Made by a program: the position numbers and the translations under genes
Part shown: positions 27,127 to 44,310 of the stretch, piece by piece
Position numbering within the stretch: the first letter of the stretch is position 1
Layout: the number at the start of each line of letters is the position of its first letter
Notes under the pieces: generated by a model
Told to the model about the DNA's origin: nothing
The model's database searches: none
What the model saw: the letters and a program-made list of their open reading frames with translations, nothing else
DNA from: Ulva prolifera
Lineage: Eukaryota; Chlorophyta; Ulvophyceae; Ulvales; Ulvaceae
DNA: 64,000 bases
Direction: 5' to 3'
Assembly (NCBI GenBank): GCA_023078555.1
Contig: CM041199.1
Coordinates: forward strand, 1,364,001 to 1,428,000

Positions 27127-28066
27127 ATGTCGGCTGTCATGTGCAGCCTGGGAGTAGCGCGTCAGCATCTCTGAAGAGGCAGAGTGGACGAGACAGTGGT
27201 TCCCGAGAGGACTTCGGGTGGTGCCAGGACCACCATGTGCTGCGGGCTCTTCCAGCGCATGTCCTGGCGCATCATGGGACGTCATGATAGATTCCGGTGA
27301 CGTGTGACCTGACCACTGATCGACGCTAGGCTGGCCCATGCGGGGTGTAATGTACTGCTGCTGCTGGATGACATGGTGGGAGGGGGGATGGGATTCTGCA
27401 GAGGACGGTGGTGTCGTAGATCCGATGGCGCTCGAAACATTCCCTGCAGCAGACCTTTCTATGTGCCTTCGACGAACTTTTAGTTGTAAAAGTAGCACAT
27501 GTCGCAACGCAGGCTGATGCGTCGCGCAGACTGCTGCCACTATCGCGCGCAACAAACTTGCACCTTCTCCACATCAAGTGCATGAAGCCATGCGTATGAG
27601 AGGGTTGCCAATGCTCACTGCCGCAGCGATTTAAGCGCAATTCGCCTGTTTACGCTCACATGATCTGGCTCGGCGCGCAACTACGTTGACCGCTCAAGGG
27701 AGCGTGGAGATGCTCGTCTGATCTGAGACATACGTTCATGTACGCGCAAAAAAATGAAAGTCGAACGTAGAGTCCATACGGGTAGCTTGCTACCTGCCAA
27801 TGCATCAGATTGTTGCTGAAAGAACGGATTGTGGATATGTTCAGCGCACCTGCCCCGACGTGATGTGCTTCCTGGCCAGATCCAAACATTGAGCTATGCG
27901 CTGCGTTATATGGCAGGTCCTTGCTGTTGTCGATAGAGTCGTCAAATTGCGCTGCGGTCTCGGCGATGCTCTGCTGAGAAGCATCCATTTGAAATCCTCC
28001 ACTTACGATCAGGATATCATCATCACTCGCCATATCATGCCTGCTTTTGCCGTAATTATTATGCAC
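21259..28066 (-). CDS. Mei2-like RNA-binding protein, three RRMs
   Basis: Exons (minus): 28066-27794, about 27363-25909, 25716-25390, 25123-24877, 24500-22936, 22599-22420, 22220-22098 and 21702-21259. All phases agree; only the exon 2 acceptor is uncertain. The product is about 1,537 residues, far longer than typical plant Mei2-like proteins. RRM1 is in exon 3 (PSRTLFVRNIN, YTACKHRGFVMISYHDIRA). RRM2 spans exons 4-5 (NQGTLVVFNMD, GHKFVEFYDSRHA, LKIELSRPGG). The diagnostic C-terminal Mei2 RRM spans exons 6-8 (ARTTLMIRNIPNKYTQK, FFYLPIDFKNHCNVGYAFIN, GWERFNSEKRCCVAYARIQ, HFQNSSLMHEDKKCRPV). Mei2 family proteins bind RNA and control meiosis or differentiation in yeast and plants. The extra length is low complexity: a Gln-rich exon 2 and a 520-residue Pro/Gly/Ala-rich linker between RRM2 and RRM3. 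The start could also be the second Met (28033). Stop is TAG at 21261-21259. Confidence 0.95.
27093..27123 (-). repeat. CAG repeat encoding polyglutamine in the Mei2-like gene
   Basis: About ten consecutive CAG codons on the minus strand encode an uninterrupted Gln run within a longer Q/H-rich segment of exon 2. Confidence 0.9.
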
Positions 28067-28826
28067 TAGGTTTTGTTCTCCATGGGTAATTGTGGAGCTG
28101 ACGAGAATACGGATCTACGAACAGGAATAGGTAAACCCCAGTGCCGGGCAGAGAAATCGTGGCGTGCACCTGCGCTGCTATGACCCGTTGCCTTATGTGC
28201 AGACACAAAACCTATGATAATGACGCTGCTCCGGCGCTGCGGGGATATCCAGAAGCGCCCCAGATTGCACGCAGTGATGTGCGCAGGTAGCAAACGCGCA
28301 CTACCACTTGCCATCACGCGCGAACGCGAAGGCGTACACAGTGAGACAATGCAGACAAAAAATGTGATGGCGACGTACCTAGCTACATGTGAGACTTACG
28401 GTCTTGGGTGTACGTGTTGACGCTGCTCTGCCACATGACCATACGCTTACATCATGACCACAGGAAGCTCACCGAAACCTGCAGCATCAAAGAAGGACAT
28501 GTATCGATGTTCACAACATTCGATCAACATGGACTGTTTGGGGTCACGACGAGTGATGCTAGAGAAACACTGACGTGTGGAGCACAAGCGTTCAAGGGAG
28601 ATTTCGTTCTGCAAACGCTAGCATGCTGCAGTTGCACACTACCAATTATAAAGGGAGGTAATGTATGTATGCGTGCATTCTGTTAGGACTGGAGTGCCAC
28701 ATACCCCGGCGTGAAACGCACCCGATACCAACGGAGACACTGTAGTCTCCGTTTTCCACCCCGTGTGCAGCAGAAGAATGGATCCATACATCAACAGAGA
28801 CAGTAAAATCGTTGCGAGGCACTTAC
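28067..28826. other. No supported gene
   Basis: This is the upstream flank of the Mei2-like gene. A minus-strand frame of 83 codons ends in a TAG overlapping its ATG. Possible continuation exons of the candidate below were looked for but none joined cleanly. Confidence 0.4.
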
Positions 28827-28959
28827 CTATTTCCGACGGTGACGTATGAACCGGTGCTGCTGACACGCTTGCATAAGACCTCCTTCTGCCGCTTCTTCGG
28901 CAGGATTGTCGACACACAGCCAGCAGAATACGATAAAAAAGATTAAAGAACGCAGCCAC
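28827..28959 (-). CDS. Candidate first exon of an unknown gene, partial
   Basis: The minus-strand frame begins MAAFFNLFYRILLAVCRQSC, continues with an Arg/Ser-rich stretch ending PSEI, and ends in phase 1 at a full-consensus donor GTAAGT (28826-28821). The basic, hydroxyl-rich N-terminus resembles an organelle-targeting presequence. No following exon could be joined before the Mei2-like gene, so this may be chance. Confidence 0.25.
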
Positions 28960-30180
28960 TCAAATGTCAAAGCTCTTGCATGTGAGAGTCAACTGATGGG
29001 AGTACACTTCGCGATGAAGCGGGTACTGGCCACTTGTAATTGGCGGTGGACACCAAGCAAGAACGTGCAATGCCATGCTTACGGCCGGCATATTACACTC
29101 TGGCCGCTGCAAATTATGCATATATCGCGTGCATGCGTCGAGGATGGCCAAGAGTTTTCGCAGCAGATGCATGGCGAGCTGCCCGAATCCGGACCAAGCG
29201 GAACTCGAAGAGGGAACCCGCACAAGCATATGCTTCGGCACAGCTCAAATCAGTACAATATTCTTCGTGGCCACCATAGCTTTGCCTTCTCCGGCCGGCA
29301 AGTCTGCGGACACAGCGTATGCGCGCTGCTGGACAGCCAGCGTTCACGGCTGTGCACGCGCGCCGGCAGCGAGGCAGACCTGTGAACACTACCGACTCTC
29401 CGACACTGGCATGTCCATCCTGCTAGCTCTTGCCCCTACTGCGTTCTGTCTGCGGCCCGAAGCCAGCCAGCACAGATCTATCCGGAAGGTCCGCCATGGC
29501 GCGCCATGCTGGAGACGAACCCGGTCACGACGCAGCCAGCAGCTGGGCATTCCAGCTTTGCCACGCTTCCACAAGCACCACGCGGTGACCGCACCCCGAG
29601 CCTCCACGGAACGACAGGTTTGTACATTTCGGCGTGGCTGCGCCGCGCGGTCACTTAGCCGCACCCCGCGCGTATGTACAATGCGGCGCTTGCTGTGTGC
29701 ACTTGTGGTCCAGGGGGCATCGGTCAAGTGCATGCCGACGGCGTTGCTGATGTCTGGGCAGCTGAACGCTTCCTACATTACTGGGCCCCAGGCCTCACCT
29801 TCACTGGCCTGGCCCACAGCTATTGTGCATTGCCTCCCTGCACGTCCTGGCAGCTATAGCTCATGATATCATGATCATGGTACTGTAGCTCGAGCTATGC
29901 ACAGTGTACATACACCAGACCATGTGCTTCCACGGTATACACATCAGACAATGTGCACAGTGGCCTTGCTCACTTTGTCCTTGCAACACAGTGATCAATG
30001 TCCACCGAAGGAAACGGCTGAGTAGATCCAGGTCTGCTGCACACATGTCAGCAGATGTGTGTACAGGGGTGAGGTCGGAGCGGCAGGCAGCACGGCGGGC
30101 ACGCAGCACGGCGGGCACGAGACAGCATCACACCAGAGTCCAATGACATACATTGACACTGTCCCCAAACGCGGAAATAG
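28960..30180. other. No supported gene
   Basis: Overlapping frames exist on both strands at 28906-29866, up to 263 codons on plus, but they compete with one another and contain no recognisable domain. Confidence 0.4.
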
Positions 30181-30225
30181 TGTGGCAATCCAGTGGTATA
30201 GCGGCGATATCACTGGATTGCCACA
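30181..30225. repeat. 45-bp palindromic element, copy 1
   Basis: TGTGGCAATCCAGTGGTAT and its complement, with one mismatch, flank a 7-base centre (AGCGGCG). The sequence would fold into a 19-bp hairpin stem. The same arms and nearly the same centre recur at 30766 and 36681. No clear target duplication is seen at this copy (AATAG left, AAAGC right). Confidence 0.85.
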
Positions 30226-30765
30226 AAAGCTGGGTCCTCCAGCTCCCCCGGTCCGTTTCCAGCCCAGCCCAGGCGCTCCCGCACAGCCTCGGACCAATAC
30301 ACCCAAGTCTAATACACCCAAGTCTGCCATCGTGCCTCAAGTCGAATAGGGACTACACCTAGAATAGATTTGCCACAGTCTGCAGAACGCCGTGAATACA
30401 TCAGCAGCTGTGCGAATGGCATAAATTCAGCTGCAGGTGGCGCACAGGATCACTGCGCAACACATGATGAGGCATGTGTCGACGGCAACTGCCACAACCG
30501 CCTTCATTCAGTCCGGCATGTGGGCCCGGTCGTCAGGAGTGTTCGAGGTGGTGTGGCTAAGCAACACTCATCTTCACTGCCGCCCGCGGGTGTTGCAGAG
30601 CGGATGAACCGTATGCCTGCTGCTTGCTTGGCACTGTCCACTGAACACGTGCAGCAGCACCCTGTCATCGATTTCGGTGGTCTTTGTGGTGGAGCTAGCT
30701 CGAGCTGGGGTGGCGGGTGTTGATGTTCGCCCACAGCAGCCCGTCCCCTCTTTCTGATTCGGTTC

Positions 30766-30810
30766 TGTGGCAATCTAGTGGTACAGCGGCCATATCACTG
30801 GATTGCCACA
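30766..30810. repeat. 45-bp palindromic element, copy 2, with 5-bp flanking repeat
   Basis: Same length and termini as copy 1 (TGTGG...CCACA), centre ACAGCGGCCATAT. It is flanked on both sides by GGTTC (30761-30765 and 30811-30815), which looks like a target-site duplication. Confidence 0.88.
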
Positions 30811-30815
30811 GGTTC

Positions 30816-31851
30816 ACATTGTTCATCTCTGTGGCTGCCTGTGGCGTCCATCGTCCAGCGGTGGATGATGGTTCCCGGGGGCCTTGGCCATGTGAACCAG
30901 GCATGGAGACCACGCAGCCATTGGGCATGTGCATAGTGAAGCCTTGCTGGAGGTGAATGATTGCCCATGTACGGAGCTCATCGGTGCTCTACAGATTCGA
31001 TGCCCAAACATGCACTCGACCTTTGGAGTGCCTGTGTGCGGCCAAGTTCGAGTTTGATGATGTCCATGAGTGCCACCGTGGCAAAGGGGCAGCTATCAAA
31101 TGATCTCCCCAGATTGCCAGGCCATCAGATCCAATGAAGTGTCTTGGGCATTCAAACTGACGACCACCATATGCCCGATGGTATGTCTGCAGAAAGGTGC
31201 TGACCAGCGTGCTGCCAGAGAACAACAGTGCAGGATCGAAAGCAGCAATTGAGCAGGATCAAAAACATACTGCCAAGTTGAAGTAGAGACAGGAAACCCT
31301 CGCTGGCTGCAGATAAGTTTCCAGACATCACAGCTGCCTCAGAAGGAGCGCTATGTGAGTGCACAAAAAAGGGGCATTCCAAACATGCTGATATTGACGG
31401 CCACCATATCAAAGATATAACACCAGCGACATATTACTGCTGCAGCCATGTGATGGGCATGTGTCTGCACATGCAGGCTTTGGGAAGTTTGGGGGTTGCA
31501 CTCGCAGGCATCTGCGAATTGAATGGGTCAGGTCAGCTGAGCCACAGGCTACAGCCCCACTGTGAGGGTGCAAATGGATGCCTGCGGAAGGATGGGCAGG
31601 CTTGCAGGCAGGCTTGCATGCATCCATGGCTGCACCTCTGCAGGTGTCTGCCCTGGCACCAAAGATGATGCAGCTGCCAGCCTGCAGATAAGGTGCCTGA
31701 ACATGCTTGCTGCCTTCTTTCTGTGCATGCATGGGTCTGGAAATAGGGCAGGTGGATGAGAGGTTTTTGTGGCAGATGCAGAGGGTAAGCACAGCAGACC
31801 AATGTACACATCAGAAACTTGCGTTGAGGCACGCTTCCCTCTGAAGCTCAC
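30816..31851. other. No supported gene
   Basis: Minus-strand frames at 31152-31412 and 30989-31225 are open but unrecognised and cannot be joined by splice phase with the candidate exon at 32073-31852. A stretch rich in TGCATG/TGCAGG lies at 31600-31740. Confidence 0.4.
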
Positions 31852-32073
31852 CTTATGTGTAGTTTGCGGACCAGCAATCTTGAACGTGTGGCAGGTTCCC
31901 GGGGCGAAGCGATGCTGGGAGGATATACATTGACGCGCCCTTCTGTCGGATATGAGGCGCTGGGTTGAGCTGGGAATTGGTGCGCCATGCACAGTGAGCG
32001 CCCAGCCGCGCCCAATCTGTTGAATGTGGTTGATGGCTAGCGTGGCGACGGTATCAAGCAACATGCTGACCAT
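31852..32073 (-). CDS. Candidate first exon of an unknown gene, partial
   Basis: The minus-strand frame starts MVSMLLDTVATLAINHIQQI, includes GRGWALTVHGAPIPSSTQRL, and ends in phase 0 at THK followed by donor GTGAGC (31851-31846). The composition is protein-like and the donor is strong. No later exon was identified and no family is recognised. Confidence 0.3.
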
Positions 32074-32629
32074 GCAGGAAATCAGGCATATAGGAAGAAT
32101 GGATGAACAATAAACGCCCTACGATTTAACTTCGACAGCTGTACGTCAGACTCACCGTGAGCCGTGGTCAGGCAGCAACACGAGAGTGCACTCTAGCAAC
32201 CATACTGCTCCGATCGCCTCAGGCCACTTATGCCGATGTCACGACACGCTGATTCGCATCAGCATGCTATGCCCGCAATGCCCTCAGCACTCGTAAACTC
32301 CGTGGACACGTTCACCACTCACCACAGTTAGTCAGCCAGCAGCAGTGTGTGGTCGAGCAGTCTGATGCTTCTGCGGAGCTACACGAATTGCAAGGATACC
32401 GAGAAGGTGTCTACCCCGAGATACGAGGCGTCCCATGTGTTCAGGCCCAACGGACCAAAGACATCGCCCAGAGTGCTGAACGTGAACCAACTCATAAAAA
32501 CATGGAGCCGCAGCCTGAGCCAAACTGCTACCGAATTAGGCTATCGCTTGTAGCAGCTGCACACATGGCAGACCTGCGTACTGCGTTCCGCTCGAGGCTT
32601 GCACGTTGCCGTAATTATGATTACAAGGG
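32074..32629. other. No supported gene
   Basis: A plus-strand frame at 32349-32633 is open but unrecognised. Nothing else is seen. Confidence 0.4.
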
Positions 32630-32631
32630 GT

Positions 32632-32670
32632 AGATTGGCGGTGTAGCGGCCATATCACTGGGTTGCCACC
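32632..32670. repeat. Degenerate palindromic element, copy 3
   Basis: The core GTGTAGCGGCCATATCACTG and the right arm (GGGTTGCCACC) are kept, while the left arm is reduced to ATTGGCG. It reads as a half-decayed member of the 45-bp family. Confidence 0.6.
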
Positions 32671-34226
32671 AGGACGGGGCCTGTGCATGTGAAGTGCCGT
32701 GATAGTGCCGGGGCAGGCGTCAACACCAGCCCACAGATACACATGCATGCGGCACACAGGGAGCCTGCTGGCGCGCCGATTCACTTTCGCAGGTGGTGCC
32801 TGCAGGGAAGCACCATGCGCATGCTCGGGGAGGTATGTCCCCAGGAGGTATGTCCCATCGCCTACATCAGCAGCAGGCACACAGCTGTCCATGCTGCAGA
32901 AGTGCGAGATGGGCGGGTACACTGCCACAAACCCACAGGCTTCCCACCCAAGTGCATCACCAAACGCATCGCCTGTGCTGTATGCAGCGACTATACAGCT
33001 ATGGCGCATGCAGTGCTTGTGATCATCATGGTGGATATGTGCTGATCTACTGCAACGCATGGCGTGCCAGACCATTGGAGTATGCAGCTCGTTGCACTCT
33101 GTTGGACCGGCCCCCATGGCAGCCCATCTTGCAGCTGCGCCTCCAGTCTACTGCTCTGCGCCGTACAGGCTGCTGTGGTGTGCTCGTGGGGGGTGGGATC
33201 ATAAATGTTGGGGTCACCGGGCGCTTGCTAGCGTGGGAGGGAGTAGCAATGCATCGAACGGCTTGCTGAGCGATTTGGTGGCAACGGCGACTTGGTGGTT
33301 GCGTTGCAACGTACAAGCGGATGCATAACACCGCACCAAGGACCATCTGGAGGTCCAGGGAGAGTTCATGATGTCTGCCTCAACTCGCCTGGATCATGCA
33401 GAGCCTGCATGTGTTACAAGGACAAAGCAAGCAAGGCAGGTAGCACCGCGAGCAGCAACCAGGGGGACCGCACACCACGCAACAAGCCACACGCAACACA
33501 CATCAACACACCCACGCACCGCACCGCAAGCATCCGCGCCGGCCACAGCCACACAGCCACACACACGACCACGCACACCCATAAACACACACAAGCCTGC
33601 ATGTGTGAGGACACACATGCCAAGATATCTGCGCACAGGAGCAGCATTGTGCAATGGAGATCAGAAAAGGAGATGTTGTAGCACGCAAAGCTGCAGCCTC
33701 AAACGCATGAGATGGCCACTCTGGCTTTGCTGGGTATCAGCGAGTGTGCATGCTGTTGATCTGGGCAGTTCATGGATGCAGATAGGCCCAACTGCCAGGG
33801 CAGGTCGAGTCACAAATGTCCTACCTGAAGCGCACCTGCTGTTGCGAGGCATCTGATGTTGCGATGTTGCGTAGGCCTGTTGGTGTAGGCACATGTTTAT
33901 GAGCCGGACTGCTGCGGTGTTGTTGAAATATCGGGTGAGTTGCTTGACGGCACGGCGGGCATCGCCGCTGGACTCACGTCGAGAACCTACAGACCATATG
34001 CGAGCGTGAGCAATCGTCGCCCAGCATGATACTACTTAGCAGCTACCTGGCATCTCTCTGTCATGCGACAGGCGTGTGGCCGGATCCGCGCTGATCGCCA
34101 GTGTTCCGCAACACGAGACGGCAACAACGTATGACTTGGTACATTCACATTGCAGGCGTCGACTGCGCGCAAGCTCTGGCTCAATCGATATTGTGCACAT
34201 GCTAGCTTCATTCTGTGCCACTAAGT
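32671..34226. other. No supported gene
   Basis: CA-rich sequence at 33450-33610 creates His/Thr and Val/Cys frames. The retroposon-like module at 33407-33465 is listed separately. No coding exon is convincing. Confidence 0.4.
33407..33465 (-). repeat. Retroposon-like 3' module, copy 2
   Basis: Read on the minus strand, GCGGTGCTACCTGCC is followed by a C/T-rich spacer and TTTGTCCTTGTAACAC. Similar modules occur at 1738-1812 (plus) and 55350-55405 (minus), each preceded by GT-rich DNA. TGTAA inside the end could be a polyadenylation signal, as expected for a transcribed short retroposon. Confidence 0.4.
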
Positions 34227-39675
<5,449 letters not shown>

Positions 39676-41102
39676 AGCGCGGTGTTTGTGCATGTTTGCG
39701 TGGGCGACAGAGCGCAGGCGTGAAGGGGTGCTGCCAGTGGCCAGCTGGCACTGGGATGTGCGGAGTGGGTGGCGGTGCGGTGTGAGGGTGCGATGCTCTG
39801 CTCTGCACTGCGAGGCAGTAGAGTAGCACATATGAGGCTGGATTGCGGCTGGAGAGGCTCATTTTCCCTGTGTGTGCACAGCGTGCGACATCTGGCATGG
39901 GGTTGACCAACTTGTCGGAATGCTGTGGCGCGCGGACCTGAGCAGCGCGGTCTTGATGGCGCACGGTCGGCCTGCGATGTGGCCGCCGCTAGCTTGAGCA
40001 GTAGCCAGCTTGGTGATCAATTCCTTGCTGAGCTGGTACACGGGGACGTGTCTGGCCACTGCAGAGCATGGTATGGTGGATGTACATGCATTCGGGAGCT
40101 TGAAGGCAGGTCGCACTGCTGTGGGAGATGCTGGCATAGTACATAGGTTACATGGTCAGAGGCAAATCGCTTGCGCACGTCACCACCTGACTGTAGAAGC
40201 TGGTGAAGACCAGCGGAGCAGACGGAGCAGTGCCGTGGTAGGTCGGCTGTCGTTTGTAAATGCAGGGCTAGACATACACACCACCAGGTTCAATGTACTG
40301 TGACAGACGTTCAGGCGGTGGCATGGGTATCACAAGCAGGGACTCTGCGCCTGGGTTGGTCTCACACTCGCGGCTTGTCCTGAAGGTAGTTGTGTTGCTG
40401 GCGGTTGCTGTTTACATGTGCAGATACAAGTGAGCCTGCGTACACCAGCCCATATCAAATATGTCTGAACTTCAGCGGGAGATTGTGCCATGTATCCTTG
40501 GTTCACAACGGAAAGGTTTTGGCGCTGGCCTTTTCCTTAGGCCAAGCAATCAGTGCCTCGCTGAGACCAGCACACATATCACCGCCAAACACTTCAGACC
40601 TCATCGTCAATGCGAATCGAGTATGCTGGTACGCTGTATAGAGGATCAGGATGTACTTCTGTTCACGCTGGTGGATGGGCACGCCTTCACGCAGGAGTGG
40701 TTATCCCGAGGCTGGTCTCAGCTGATGCCCCCTTCACCGGGGCTGAGGTCCGCGGTCCCCTTGCATGGCGTGTGGCTCAAGCTGGAAAGCCGTGCATCCT
40801 GTGCGCAGCACAAACACACACTGAGAGTGACAAATTCAGCATATGAGACGGTTGATATCTAAAACAACTGATGTCAGAGTTGTCGCTGCGAATTGCGAGT
40901 TCGTGAGCCGGTCCCTCTGATCCCAAAGGCTTCATTGTCCTGTCATTTACAAACGTGAGGTGCTGCACTAATTTCAATTGCTGATTAACTGTCCTGGCGT
41001 TGACGCGCGATGGGGCGTCTGGCCCGCTAGTTCGCAAGAGCATTTGAGAGGGACAGAGCCAGATCATCCACCACAAGCGAGGGAAGGCACCAGATCGGCA
41101 GG
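39676..41102. other. No supported gene
   Basis: Three overlapping plus-strand frames at 40390-40862 (83, 133 and 78 codons) compete with one another. None has a recognisable domain. Confidence 0.4.
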
Positions 41103-42699
41103 ATGGCAGAAACAGATACATACACTGTCCGCGTATGTGAGTTCGCGACAAATCGCAGTTTTGATGTCCAGTTGACTGCACAAAGCTCTGTTTCTATGCT
41201 GAAGAAGTCCATCTCCCAGCTGCACGAGCGGAAACCGGACGAATCTATTCAAAAGGTGTGTATTCTGTCACGTCTGTTGAAGGCTTTATATATCCAACAA
41301 GCTTGACACGTTGACAGGCGTGCTTCAGTAGAATTGCACGCGCGGCCTATCTGTATCAGCTGATCTCATGCGCTTGCAGCTAGTTCTGCTGGGAAAGCCA
41401 CTCAATGATCCCAATGCCACAGTCGTGGATATCATGCGTGGCAAAGGTATTGACCCGGCCGAGACGAGAACCACCATTCTTCTGATGCTCGCTGAGCCGT
41501 CCGTTCCTGCGGCATCAGACATCTCGCCACAAGTTCAGACGATACAACGTCTATTTACAGCGCGTGAGGGGGGCTCAAGCGTGCCACACACGAGCACCGG
41601 TGCTGCTCGCCCTGGAGCTCCTACAAGTCGAGCCTCATCCAGCCCTCCCCAGCCGATTGCACAAACAGCGCCGCAGACGGCCACCACTCAAGCCGCACCA
41701 GAAGCACAGCCAGATACTTCCACAGCACCCAATAGCGCCAACCACCCAGCTAGTCAGTCTGCATCCGCTCAAGCGCCCACACAACCGACTGCTGCGGACC
41801 CCATCATGATGCATCCTATCATGGCAGCAGCCTACAACGCCGCCCTCTGCGAACTAGCAAACGGCAACATGGATAGCTCGCGCTTATCAGCAGTGTTCCC
41901 ACAGCCAGCTGGTGAGGGCACCAGGCATATACCACTGGCAGTCCCCGCTCCTCTGCACTTCCACCCCCAGTACGGTGGGCCCCGGTCCCAGCCACCAACC
42001 ATAGTCATCAACACCCAGAACCTCCACCTCGACGGCAACAACGCCAATTCCCTGCGATCCATCCTCAGCCGTCAGAACGTGCACCTGCAGCAGCCGGGCG
42101 CCGGCGGCCGGCGCGGTGCCGCTGCGCAGAGGCAGCGGGATGGCCAAGGCAGGGGCGACGCGGGGGCTGGGGATGGCGCTGGAGCGCGGGAGGAAGGTGC
42201 CGGGGGGTTCCGGCGGGACCCCGACGGGGTGCTCCGCCTGCAGATGCAGTTCCACTTCAACCTCATGGGCGTCGCGCGGGGCATCCTCACGGTCGTGTTC
42301 ATGCACATGATCCTCGGGCTCTCGCTCGTGACGGTCATTGCTCTCGTCGGAGCATACTTCCTGATGCGCGCGCTGCTGCGCCTCAACCTGCACCGCGGCC
42401 TCGCCCGCTGGTTCGACGGCGTCGCCGCAAACCTGCTGCAGCCGCCCCCGGGCCCGGCGGCTGGCCCGCCCGCCGGCGCGGCCGGGGCGGACGGCGCTGC
42501 GGCAGCGCCCGGCGAGGCGCGCGCCGCCGCGGCGCCGCAGCCATACGCCACGCTGCGCGCGCTCGTGGCGGGCCTGCTGTCGTTCTTCCTGTCGCTGCTG
42601 CCGCAGTTCAACGCGGACGGTGCTGACGCGGAGGCGATCGCGGCGGCGCAGGATGACCTCAACAACCAGCGCGACAACGGCGCCGCAATGGCGTTCTAA
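41103..42699 (+). CDS. Ubiquitin-like-domain membrane protein, HERP-like
   Basis: Exons 41103-41255 and 41380-42699, phase 0, give 490 residues. The N-terminus is a ubiquitin-like domain split by the intron (TVRVCEFATNRSFDVQL, then LVLLGKPLNDPNATVVDIM). It is followed by about 150 residues rich in Pro, Ala, Thr and Gln. C-terminal hydrophobic segments include ILTVVFMHMILGLSLVTVIA near residues 345-370 and a second near 440-460 (ALVAGLLSFFLSLLP), with an acidic/Gln-rich tail. A UBL followed by a disordered linker and a hairpin of membrane segments is the arrangement of HERP/HERPUD proteins, which recruit the ER-associated degradation machinery. This parallel rests on layout and UBL pattern, not on a sequence match. 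A donor of GTGTGT and acceptor CGCTTGCAG define the intron. Confidence 0.75.
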
Positions 42700-43437
42700 A
42701 ACCGAACACCGCTGCTGTCTCACCCCCCAAAGGCCCCCCTGCTAGAGGACCTGCGCTGCTGCCAACTCCGCGTCAGATGAGACCACCCCGTGCACACCTT
42801 CTTGCGCTACGTTGGGGCACCTGCAGCAGTTGCAGCACGGCTTCCACGCGTGTGGGGCACACTTGCTTGCACGACCGTTGTATGGTCGACCTCCCGTAGC
42901 TGCACAATAGTATGGCTGCCCTAGCAGTGCGGGAGCGGTGTGTGGCGATGCCTGTGAAACTTGAAATTTGTAACCATGCAGTCCCCGCCTTGCTCCTGCC
43001 AGCAGTCGAGTTGATGCAGACTGCGCAGAGCCGTGGTCCATGTCAGGGGTTTCAGAGGTGTGAGGCCGGGTGTAGAATTATGGGCAGGCACCTCCCGTCT
43101 GGTGGTGTGTGTCACTTTCTCTGTTCTGAGAGTCCTTTTCACAAGCCGGTCCTGGCCGCGTCAAGACGCCAGGAATGATCATCTCCCTGCTTTCATCTCC
43201 CTGCTTTCATCTGCCATACGTCACATATGATGCGTCCCAAGGACAGGGTCGGAGGAGCGTGTAGGACCACGAGAACTGTGCAGGAATGGGCTGCACACAG
43301 CGGGCATCACCCAATACAGAATAGCTCCAGACCACCGTAGCCACTAAACATTGCCCCCAAGCAGACACGGCCATGCTTCACGAAAAAGCGCCCACACCCC
43401 CAGATGGTGTGTGCGCGGTATGCGAAGGCCCCAGCGC
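42700..43437. other. No supported gene
   Basis: 3' flank of the HERP-like gene and short unrecognised frames only. Confidence 0.45.
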
Positions 43438-43438
43438 T

Positions 43439-43522
43439 GCATGCTTCGCAGAGGCACGCTGTTTGCATGCTTCGCACAGGCACGCTCTCTGCATGCTTCG
43501 CACAGGCACGCTCTCTGCATGC
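43439..43522 (+). repeat. 26-bp tandem repeat, three copies plus partial
   Basis: Unit begins GCATGCTTCGCACAGGCACG; copies start at 43439, 43465 and 43491. The first copy differs at several positions. Confidence 0.92.
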
Positions 43523-43830
43523 CACATTGTCTGCAAGTGCAATGGCGAATGGCACAAATGCAGCACAGCCCTCCTGCTATATCTTTGATGGCCTGTGAAT
43601 GTGGCATTATTGAGAATGTCGAATGCGGCTGAATGGTTATGAAAAGTCTGGAAGATCAGACTTCCTTCACGACATTGGCATGTGGGAGTGAACTGCATGT
43701 ACCTAACGATGGACGTGCTCACGTGTACTGTGACGTCATGATGTATTTCATTCCTGCGTCGTTTCCGCAGTCGTGAATGTAGCTGTACTGGGCATAAATA
43801 CAGAACACATACGAGGTGCACCACAGAGTC

Positions 43831-43869
43831 TTGTAACCAGTGATATGACGGCTACACCACTGGTTACAA
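43831..43869. repeat. Palindromic element, copy 5, with different arms
   Basis: TTGTAACCAGTG and its exact complement CACTGGTTACAA flank the centre ATATGACGGCTACAC. The centre and CCAGTG match the 45-bp family, but the outer arms are TTGTAA instead of TGTGGCAAT and still pair. CACAGAG occurs on both sides (43822-43828 and 43870-43876), with two extra bases at the left junction. Confidence 0.75.
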
Positions 43870-43876
43870 CACAGAG

Positions 43877-44228
43877 CCGCATGCACTGTGGGTGGGGGAG
43901 GGGGGGCTCGATATTTCGACAATATCATATGCTCCAGGTGTGAGGGGGGTTGTAGTGCCGGTACAGAACAGTGGCTGCAAGCTGCCAATGCGCAGGTGGG
44001 ATTCAGGCGTTGCGGAGGCCACTTGATCTATCGCTGAGCCTGTTGTCAGGTGCTTGAATGGTGGCAACACATTGCACCGCACCTGCGATCCAGGCGCAGC
44101 GTATCACAAGAATGCTAGCTGTGCCGATCACAAGCGAATGCAGTTTTCTCACACACACGACTGTACACAGTAGCCTGGTGCACACGGTACACGGCAGACT
44201 GTGGCAGTCTCGCAATTGCAAAAAGATT
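43877..44228. other. No supported gene
   Basis: Short frames only. The right end carries the T-run downstream of the tRNA gene. Confidence 0.45.
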
Positions 44229-44310
44229 CGATGACGATGAGATTCGAACTCACGCGGGCAGAGCCCATGAACTTAGCAGGCTCACTCCTTAACCACTCGG
44301 ACACGTCATC
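44229..44310 (-). tRNA. tRNA-Ser(GCU)
   Basis: The acceptor stem GATGACG pairs with CGTCATC, followed by discriminator G. The D-arm region TCCGAGTGGTTAAGG is typical of tRNA-Ser. The anticodon stem TGAGC/GTTCA closes the loop CTGCTAA, anticodon GCT. A long variable arm is present and the T-arm is GTGAGTTCGAATCTCAT. No intron; length 82 nt. A run of five T follows on the minus strand (44225-44221), a Pol III terminator. Confidence 0.93.

Noticed and set aside
29075..29866. 263-codon plus-strand frame
   Set aside because: Competes with equally open frames on both strands; no domain, and no composition contrast with its surroundings.
41887..42723. 278-codon minus-strand frame
   Set aside because: Antisense to the HERP-like gene, whose UBL, splice phase and membrane segments identify the coding strand.
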